Assembly: GCA_030280995.1 (NCBI GenBank) | Contig: JASXTE010000003.1 | Span: 50,448,974-50,512,973, forward strand | Length of the DNA: 64,000 nt | DNA from: Hemileia vastatrix | Lineage: Eukaryota > Basidiomycota > Pucciniomycetes > Pucciniales > Zaghouaniaceae | Reading direction: 5' to 3' | Shown: positions 57,140 through 64,000 of the stretch, one piece after another | How the letters are laid out: the number at the start of each line of letters is the position of its first letter | Position numbering within the stretch: position 1 is the stretch's first letter | Program-made: the position numbers and the translations under genes | Notes under the pieces: generated by a model | Database searches by the model: none | Seen by the model: the letters and a program-made list of their open reading frames with translations, nothing else | What the model was told of the DNA's origin: nothing

Positions 57140-58434
57140 ATGCTCACAATGAGCCAGCTACCTCTGTGAATAATGAAATATCTGAACACCTTTCAAGACT
57201 TCAAGAATCAAAAACCTTGAATAGTTCAAACCATAGGATGGAACATCCAAGTAGCCAGAAAAATTGGCCTAAGTTGGATCAATATCCTACCTTTGATGGT
57301 GATTCTTCATCTGATTGGAAACACTTTATCCGAAGAATTGATAATTTAAAGAGATGTTATAAACTACCTGATGAGGAAATTGTTTCTAAGCTAATTTCTT
57401 TATTTTCCAATGTAGCCTTGATTTGGTATGAATCTTTTCTATTAGATAACAACCATTATACATGGAATGATTGGAAATCCTTGATTAAGAATCAATTTGG
57501 TGGTTCAAAATTCATGTTGGATCAGCAAAGACTGTATGAGAATACTAGATATGTATCCTCCTCTGTTGAAAAATCCATTGTTTTTCTTATGAAAGTAACA
57601 AAAATCCTAAGAGCAGTTGATCCAAAGATGGATTATGATATTTGGAGAGATAAAATCTTGTATAAATTGCCAAATTCTCTTAGAGATTTAATTGTAGCTA
57701 GAACTGAGCATGTAAGGGAAAATTCTTCTTTCATTAATATATGTAATGAAGTACTGCTCAACCATAGATATGAACCAAAGAATCACCCTGGAAGATCTTA
57801 TCATGATCAAAATAAACCCTCTACAAAGCTCCCAGAAAAACCTGGTAAACCCTCTTCCCCAGTTGCACCTAAAAAATATGCAACAAATACTTGTTATAAA
57901 TGTAACAAATCATGGCAAAAGGGTCATGTTTGTCACATGAAAATTCATCTTGTTGAACAAAATGAAGACACTGATAAAGCTGAAATTGATATCAATAATT
58001 CTTCTAGTGACTGTGAAAGTAATATCTCCTATGAAAATGAATCTGTTAATGATGTTTTAATGTTGGAAAAGGATGTCCATTATTTAGATAATATATCTGA
58101 GGAATGTGTATTAAATTTATCTTCAGTGGAAAATGCTGAAATAATTAAAGATATTACTAACGATTCTATAGCCATATCTCCTTTGAAGGCACCTGTTATC
58201 ATTAATGGTAAAAATGTTGAGGTAGTTCTTGACTCTGGTGCTGGAGGAAGTGTAGTGTCTGAAAGAGCTTTAGCTTCAGTAGATAAAGATTATTTGAGTA
58301 AATTATTACCTATAACTTCAGAAAAATGGAGAGGGTATGGTTCTACCTTCATTCCTATTGGCAAATACAAAACCTCTGTATTCTTCAAATATTATGGTGG
58401 TTTTGTCAGAGCTATTTGTGAATTTGTTGCATGA
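57126..58434 (+). pseudogene. Element E gag capsid, zinc knuckle and protease start
   Basis: The capsid-like domain begins WPKLDQYPTFDGD (near 57265) and SSDWKHFIRRIDNLK, typical of Ty3/gypsy gag. An atypical zinc knuckle CYKCNKSWQKGHVC is near 57890, with an extra residue between the second Cys and His. An acidic linker follows. The aspartic protease motif VVLDSGAGGSVVS is near 58220. The frame ends at 58432-58434, and the rest of the protease (FIMGNDIL) continues in the -1 frame, with the stop overlapping the next ATG (ATGA). Confidence 0.8.
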
Positions 58435-58946
58435 AAAATGATAATTTAAGCAATTGGTTTATTATGGGTAATGATATTTTGACCATGTTTGGTGTGAAAT
58501 TGGACCCTGAAAGCAATTGCTTCACCTTGGGATTGAATGGCAAAAGAAGATTCAAAATTTCCTCCCCTAGAAAACCTTCTGGGAATCTGTTAAAGTCTTG
58601 TAACTCACTGATCCAGTGTAAAGGCAGACCAACAATTGAAATGGGTACTTTATTAAATGAAATAAATACTGCTTCTTTTGGTGATCAGTTAACTAGTGAA
58701 CAAAAGGATTCTATAATTGCCTCAATTACCTCTTTCCCTATAGCTTTCGCTCATGGTTCTCATGTCTTACAAAGTGTTCAGGAAGAAATGAAAATTACCT
58801 TATCCTGTAACTTGAGTGATATTCCTCCTAGTCTCAAGAAAAAACCATATTCTGCTTCTCCAACAAAAAGAAAGGATATTGAAAATAATATTGCCACATT
58901 ATTAAAAATTAATATCATTGAGAAAGTGGATGTCACCCCCAAATCT
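58431..58946 (+). pseudogene. Element E protease end and reverse transcriptase N-terminus
   Basis: Continues the protease (NWFIMGNDILTMFG) and leads into the reverse transcriptase (PYSASPTKRKDIENN, NIIEKVDVTPKS), where transposon H is inserted after the TA at 58947-58948. The frame resumes at 62711. Removing H and one TA keeps the frame open across the junction, so H inserted into what was an intact segment. Confidence 0.8.
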
Positions 58947-58948
58947 TA

Positions 58949-58979
58949 GGGGGTGTCAGTTCTGGCAAATCCGCACTTA
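58949..58979 (+). repeat. Left terminal inverted repeat of H
   Basis: Begins GGGGGTGTCAGTTCTGG and ends CCGCACTTA. It matches the right end over 31 bp, then an ACTTAAGT palindrome continues only on this side. Confidence 0.9.
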
Positions 58980-59058
58980 ACTTAAGTGCGGATTTCAAAC
59001 CAAATCAGCACTTACAAATCAGCACTTAAATTTTGCAAAAAAGTCACTTATTTCAAAA

Positions 59059-59420
59059 AAGGGTGTCAGTTATGACCTCAAATCAGCACTTTTTTCCCGT
59101 TTTTTTTCACAACCACATTTTGGCCACAAAACATCCCTTCCTTTCTTACCCCATCCCTGTCACATGTGACACACTGACCTTCCTTGCTACCTACCCATCA
59201 ATCCTCGGCACACACCCCTTCCTGACATATTCAATATTTTGACCAGGCATGTTTACATTCTTTTTTACTTATTTCTTCTACTTCTTAATCTTTTTTCTAT
59301 GGGTGTCAGTTCTGACCTCAAATCAGCACTTTTTTCGTGATTTTTTTTTCAAAACCACATGTTGGCCACATCATCCCTTTCTTTCCCATACCATTTTGTA
59401 CTCTCCAAATGTCCTCTTTG
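59059..59420. repeat. Tandem duplication near the left end of H
   Basis: GGGTGTCAGTTATGACCTC near 59060 and GGGTGTCAGTTCTGACCTC near 59302 each start a block containing AAATCAGCACTTTTTT and CCACAT(T/G)TTGGCCACA, about 240 bp apart. Each start resembles the TIR, so these may be shorter nested relatives of H. Confidence 0.65.
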
Positions 59421-60215
59421 TGTACTTCATTCACTTGGGTTGGTATTTTGGTTTGTTGCATATTCATTTTTTTTGGAATTTACAGTGAATTTTTTTTTTT
59501 GGATGGCTCATTGGTTTTCTTTCACCAGCTCAACATGAAATCACATATTTTCTGAAATCACATATTTTGTCAGTGATTTTTTTTTTCATTCATCCCTCAT
59601 ATCCTTTTCCTATTCTCCTCCAACATCCCTCAAACAATTTGGTTTCATTCATTTTGTCATCTCATCTCTCCAGGTAAGTCACTTTATTCTTTTTTTTGAT
59701 TTTTTGATTACTAATTATAATTTTTTTTGTTTTTTTCTGTTTATTTTATTTTTTTTATCTAAATTTTTTTTGTAAGTGGTTATTTTGGATTTCAATGGTA
59801 TAATTAACCTTTTTTTCTCTCCCACTTTACTTTCTTTTTTAGCTCCATCACCCTACTCTTCATCCCTCCTTGGCATGGTCATTATCCCCCCTTTCCCTTA
59901 TTTCACTTTTTTTTGGCTCCATTTCATTGAAACACATACATTGCACATTCTTTATGCATTTCACTTACTCCATATTCAATTTCCCCACAATTCCAACATC
60001 AATCTTTCTCACTCTATTTTTTCTACTTTTCAATCAAGGTAAGTTTCATCTCCTTTTTTTCATGCTTATATGATATCTCATTCCTTTTATGAAAAGCTCA
60101 TACTTAAATATATGTATGACTCTTATCTGGATAAGAGTGAACTTATAAAACTCCTTTTGATCTCATCTTCATTACCACTTTTAAAGTTTTTGTAAACTTT
60201 TGGAAATCAGACTCA

Positions 60216-60540
60216 GAATTAGGGTTAGGTTTATTCAAATCTAATTTTCTTTTTACTGAAGATTCTCCTGAAGGCTACCTTTCATTTCCCACAAACAGAT
60301 TTGAATTTGATTCAGTGGTTGCTGAGATATTGACCGTTAACGTTGAGCCTTTTTTTTCCCAATTTAAATTTTTATTTCATTTTTTTACGTAACAAATTAG
60401 GGTTAGGTTTATTTGAATAGCATTTCCTTTAACTGAATATTCTACTAAAGCATATCTTTCATTTCCCTCAAACAGGTTTGAATTAGGTTCAGTGGTTGCT
60501 GAGATTTTGACCTTTGAAGTTGAGCCTTTTTTCCAAATTT
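60216..60540. repeat. Direct ~175-bp repeat in H
   Basis: Two copies starting at TTAGGGTTAGGTTTATT (near 60221 and 60395) and sharing AACAG(A/G)TTTGAATT and CAGTGGTTGCTGAGAT phrases, ending TTGAGCCTTTTTT. The single TTAGGG is not telomeric. Confidence 0.65.
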
Positions 60541-60607
60541 CACTTGTCTTCCTTCACATTTTTATATTGCATATTTAGAGGATAAGGATTCTGAAACTCT
60601 TATATGA

Positions 60608-61222
60608 TTATTATCTAGGCATTTCAATTATATAGGCATATATTTGTTGCTCAAGAATATCACTAAAGCTCAAAAAGATGAAGATTTTTGCCTATGGGAC
60701 ACTCTACCTTCCTTTAACTCTTTTCCTGCTCTTCGACTCAAAAAGCACTGTAATAAAGCATTTGAAAAAAATCATGAAATTGCAACCAAAGTTGGAATAC
60801 CAAATTGGTGTGACTCCGAATGGGAAGATATCAGCCATGAATATCTTTTATTTTCTAATGTTATTATCACTCATTCTGGATTTCACAATAAAATTCACAC
60901 CGATACCAAGGACACCAATTTTCTTACTTTTGGTATATTCTCATATATCAAACCGATTACTGGCCAACCAATACCATCTCCAGCTAAAATCTAATGACAT
61001 GGTTTATATTTTCCAGACCACCGGTGCATCATTGATTTTGGTTTGGGAAATGGTATCATTGAAACTATTTGGAATTCTTCTAAGGATAATTATCAAATGA
61101 CCAAAGCTCCTCCTGGTTTGGAATCCTGTCAAGATTTAACACATTTTGGTTGCACATTTCAAATTAGTCATAAGTTGATTCAAAGAATCAATAAGGTAAT
61201 GAAAGAAGGTAAAGTTAATTGA
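60608..61222 (+). pseudogene. Tet-like 2OG-Fe(II) oxygenase remnant carried in H
   Basis: An open frame (from about 60608, no ATG visible; probably an internal exon) runs to a TAA-TGA pair at 60992-60997 and then continues in the same frame to TGA 61220-61222. Before the stops it has SGFHNKIHTDTKD followed by FLTFGIFSYI, where H-x-D fits the iron-binding pair of 2OG oxygenases. After them it has IIDFGLGNGIIETIWN and LTHFGCTFQIS. The order and spacing match my recollection of the Tet-like 2OG-Fe(II) oxygenase family expanded in rusts and other basidiomycetes; TET/JBP enzymes oxidise methylated bases. The distal His is not clear. The N-terminal part may be missing or in unseen exons. The double stop makes it a pseudogene. 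Confidence 0.55.
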
Positions 61223-61575
61223 TTTAAAAAAACTTTATTTAGATCCAAAAAGTATGGGGATTAGAGTTGTCATTGAAAGTTTTATATTTTTTTGTAAATT
61301 TTTAATAAATATTTTTTATGTATCAATTTCCTCAACTAAAGTAATGGGCAAACGACCTTGTGTTGTATAAAAGGTAATCATGATAACATTTATTTGTTTT
61401 ATGGGGTTCCTCTAGCCTATACCTGTGGAAAGTCCCAAACTTTTGTTTCTAGACTTGGTCTGCATTTTGGCTTGAGGGATTGTCATTACTTTAAACTAGG
61501 GAAAGTGATATATATTAGATATTTATTTAATAATTTACGTAATTATATTAAATTTAGATGACTTCCACCACTTAC
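61223..61575. other. Region of H without a supportable gene
   Basis: An open frame at 61358-61561 (+) has some protein-like sequence (CGKSQTFVSRLGLHFG) but no family I know. It could be another captured exon downstream of the oxygenase. Confidence 0.3.
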
Positions 61576-61754
61576 TTAAATAAAATGCAGGGGGGGGGGT
61601 AATGCCAAATTTTCAAATCTGACATTTGAAATTGATGACTTAGAAAAATTTTGGTGATATCCACCCCTTGCTTCAATAAAATGCAGGGGAGAGTATTGCC
61701 AATTTTTTAAAACAGATATAGAATTTTTTTGACTTGTAAATATTTTGGTGAAAA
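61576..61754. repeat. ~100-bp repeats related to D1/D2, in H
   Basis: Two blocks with AATAAAATGCAGGGG, TTGGTGATATCCACCCCTTG and GGTAATGCCAAATTTT words, clearly related to 2830-3065 and 44320-44555. CCCCTTGC and GCAGGGG flank a short core (about 61664-61689), giving a hairpin. They replace the C-terminal two thirds of the transposase. Confidence 0.65.
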
Positions 61755-62401
61755 TTTTTGACGAGAATGTGAAAGTAATTGTTTCCACCTTGAGCAGGTT
61801 TCTGGCTCAAAGGAATAGCAGTACCATCAACAAAACCAATACATCCTGGGAAGCCCTCTTCTTGCATAACCTGAGATGATTCAAGTCTCTCTTTTTTTGT
61901 TGGCCAGGTGAGAAGTTGAGATTACAAGGAGTTGATGGCAGTGATACATTGTTTGGTATAAGTGCTAACTGAACCATACCCTAAATCAAAGACATTTTCT
62001 AAATGTTTCAAAGCGGCTCCATTACCATTTGAACCCAAATGACATAGTGTGATGGCCAATTGAATTGAAGGATGTTGTTGTTCTTTTTGAGAATTATTGT
62101 GAAATATGGGATGATCCTGAATAAGCTCAAGCAATTTAAAGAAACATTCCTGAGAAGTCCTGAACAGCTGTCTAAAACTGGGTGTAGATAGTTTAAGAAG
62201 TGTTTGGATGGTGTACTTGGGGGTATGAAGTACTTGAGGCTTTCTGGGAAGAAGGTAATGTTTTGTGGCCATTTTTGATAAAAAGACAAAATCTTCTTCT
62301 AGATCAGAATCAGAATCACAATCAGAGTCCAAGAGCAGTTCAAGAGCCATGAAAGTCATTGCTTTATGTAATTTATCACAATTTGAAAGTGAGGAAGGCA
62401 T
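61755..62401 (-). pseudogene. Harbinger-like DDE transposase, truncated
   Basis: From ATG 62401: a helical N-terminal region with LSTPSFRQLFRTSQECFFKL, QLAITLCHLGSNGNGAALKH and FDLGYGSVSTYTKQC (a helix-turn-helix-like repeat typical of Harbinger/DDE_4 transposases). An in-frame TAA (61922-61924) follows, then TWPTKKERL and GFPGCIGFVDGTAIPLSQKPAQGG, where the Asp of VDGT is the first catalytic residue. Sequence becomes unrelated after about 61755, so the second Asp and the Glu are absent. The enzyme would cut and paste elements with matching TIRs; this copy cannot. Confidence 0.75.
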
Positions 62402-62677
62402 AAATCTTATATGATATGATATGAAGATGTAAGTGATGTACGATGTTTTGAGTTATGAAGTGTTATGCTGTGGAGTGCTGTGTATGAATGGGATGATGCT
62501 GACAAATCAGTGAAATGGGACTTGATGGTGAAATCAGCACTTTTGGTTTAGAAAGTGCGGATTGGAGTGAAATAAGTGACTTATTTCATTTTGAAATCCA
62601 CCATTATTGGGGCTAGTGTGTTTTGGAAATCCGCACTTATTTAAGTGCAGATTTGGTCAAATTTAAGTGCGGATTTG

Positions 62678-62708
62678 TAAGTGCGGATTTGCCAGAACTG
62701 ACACCCCC
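62678..62708 (-). repeat. Right terminal inverted repeat of H
   Basis: Exact inverse of 58949-58979, preceded by two further AAGTGCGGATTT copies (62628-62676). Confidence 0.9.
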
Positions 62709-62710
62709 TA

Positions 62711-64000
62711 TTGTGTCATGTCCTCAGTCTTGATTTCTTATGAAAAAGATAAGGCTAGATTATGTGAAGATCACAGAGCATTAAACACTTATACTGTTAA
62801 TGATATTTATCCTTTACCCAGAATTAATTCAATACATGCTACCTTGCAAGGTGCAAAATTTATTAGTTGTATGGATGGTAATAAAGGGTATCATCAAGTT
62901 CCAGTTTAGAAAAATTCTCAAATTTTTTTGCTTATTACTACTCATATGGGAATATATAAGTATGTTAGAATGCCATTTGGCCCTAAAAATTCCCCTTCAG
63001 TTTTTCAAAAAGTCATGGATAACACTTTCCATCAGGAAATAATTGAGAGATGGCTCATGGTGTATATTGTTGATATCATAGTTTTTTCTAAAACCTTTGA
63101 TGAACATATGGTTCATTTAAATAGGGTTTTCCAAAAAATGGATGAAATAAATATGACCTTGTCCTTGAAAAAGTGTAAATTTGGTTTTCAATCTTTGAAA
63201 GTCCTTGGCCATGTTGTGTCAGGCCTACAAATTTGTGTAGACCACATCAAAGTTGATGAAATTCGAAATGTGAAAGAACCAACTTCTGTAAGAGAAATCC
63301 AAAGTTTTTTGTGTATGTGTAGCTATTACAGACAATATATTAAAAATTATCAGGTCATAGCCTTGCCTCTTACCAAACTAACTAGGAAAGATGTTGCATT
63401 CATCTGGAATATTGACTGTCAAAAAGCTTTCGATACATTAAAATGTTGCTTAATGACAGTCCCTATCTTAGCTCTTCCAGATTTTAACAAAACATTTGTC
63501 CTGTATACAGATTCTAGCTTTGTTGGTATGGGTGCTTTCCTCCACCAGAAACAAATTTTTAATGATAAATCCTCAGAAGTTTTAATTTGTTATATTTCAA
63601 GAACCTTGAGAAATAGTGAATTGAAATATGGTGCCACTCAATTAGAGTGCTTAGCAGTTGTTTGGGCTCTTGAGAAGCTTCATTATTATCTAGATGACCA
63701 AAAATTTGAATTGGTAACTGGCTGTAGTGCTGTGAAGTCCCTCTTAAACCTGAAAACACCTAATAGACATATGTTCAGGTGGCAACTTGCTCTTCAAGAA
63801 TACAGAGGACGGATGAAAATTATCCATAGGGCTTGAAATTTTCACTCCAATGTTGATATGCTGTCCAGGTTGCCTCTGCCAAATAATGACTCCAATCCTG
63901 CTTATGTACCGGAAGATGATACTGTTCATATCCATGGTATATCTATAGTTGATATGGAAGAAGAGTTATTACAATTAATACTGGATTCATATGATAAGGA
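62711..64000 (+). pseudogene. Element E reverse transcriptase and RNase H, runs off window
   Basis: The same frame as 58431-58946 after H. Reverse transcriptase: CEDHRALNTYTVNDIYPLPR (near 62765), YKYVRMPFGPKNSPSVFQK (near 62955), then YIVDIIVFS at about 63063-63089, where the first Asp of the YxDD box is Val. RNase H: FVLYTDSSFVGMGAFLHQ (near 63495) and ATQLECLAVVWALEKLHYYL (near 63635). Stops: TAG at 62907-62909 and TGA at 63834-63836. The loss of a catalytic Asp and the stops make the enzyme inactive. Integrase would lie beyond the window. It resembles gypsy pol proteins I associate with rust fungi. Confidence 0.85.

Larger units (their letters stand above)
58949..62708. mobile_element. 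Transposon H: TIR DNA transposon inserted in element E
   Basis: 3760 bp with perfect 31-bp terminal inverted repeats (58949-58979 and 62678-62708) starting GGGGGTGTCAG, flanked by TA on both sides. Inside are a transposase fragment on the minus strand (61755-62401), a Tet-like oxygenase fragment on the plus strand (60608-61222) and several repeats. Subterminal copies of AAGTGCGGATTT and AAATCAGCACTT occur at both ends. The transposase is truncated, so H is non-autonomous now. Confidence 0.88.

Noticed and set aside
58431..58434. ATGA stop-start overlap in E as programmed recoding
   Set aside because: It falls inside the protease domain rather than between domains, no slippery heptamer is present, and E has several other frame breaks, so decay is more likely.
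60221..60236. TTAGGGTTAGG telomere-like word
   Set aside because: Only one and a half units, repeated once within a 175-bp direct repeat; not a telomere tract.

Overview
The window is an AT-rich, transposon-packed stretch of a fungal nuclear genome. Ty3/gypsy-type gag and pol proteins, short in-phase GT-AG introns, a Tet-like 2OG-Fe(II) oxygenase relic and a Harbinger-like transposase together suggest a basidiomycete. A rust fungus (Pucciniales) is my best guess, because one pol protein and the oxygenase resemble families I associate with rusts; this is recall, not a search result. I see no host housekeeping gene, no tRNA or rRNA and no CRISPR array.

Three LTR families are present. Family I has elements A, B and C: about 12 kb long, LTRs of about 1.1 kb with termini TGTGGTAG and CTTACCATA, and 4-bp target duplications. 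Family II has elements D1, D2 and D3, a chromodomain-bearing (chromovirus) type. Family III is element E, with a coiled-coil gag. A TIR DNA transposon, called H here, sits inside the E reverse transcriptase.

Layout: 1-973 is a family I LTR. 974-5642 is D1 (+). 5643-30163 is B (-), split at 12374/24383 by the nested element A (-). 30164-41742 is C (+), lacking its 5' LTR and the start of gag. 41743-46410 is D2 (-). 46411-47506 is a solo family I LTR. 47507-53021 is D3 (-). 53022-54438 has no recognised gene. E (+) runs from about 54.4 or 55.9 kb to the window end and is split by H at 58949-62708.

The main architecture is an inverted duplication. D1 plus B on the left mirrors D2 plus C on the right, including the same insertion site of the family I element within the D LTR. 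The hinge is at 30163/30164, where the exact end of the B 5' LTR meets a truncated C gag. An uninterrupted version of the target site is visible near 52880.

Two features of family I look undescribed to me. First, each copy carries dozens of short hairpin modules: a 4-bp stem, a 6-nt loop, then a TAAACTGG-like tail. They occur in the 3' non-coding region and inside pol, and their stems covary (CCTC/GAGG, GGTC/GACC, AGTC/GACT). Second, B and C carry two tandem paralogous genes, X1 and X2, antisense to gag-pol. Each has a cysteine cluster exon, a short in-phase intron and a second helical exon. X2 of B is open throughout. A conserved T TTT TTG slippery heptamer joins gag-protease to the -1-frame pol in all three copies.

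Most element genes are broken by stops, frameshifts or deletions. I made alignments by eye, so identity statements are qualitative.
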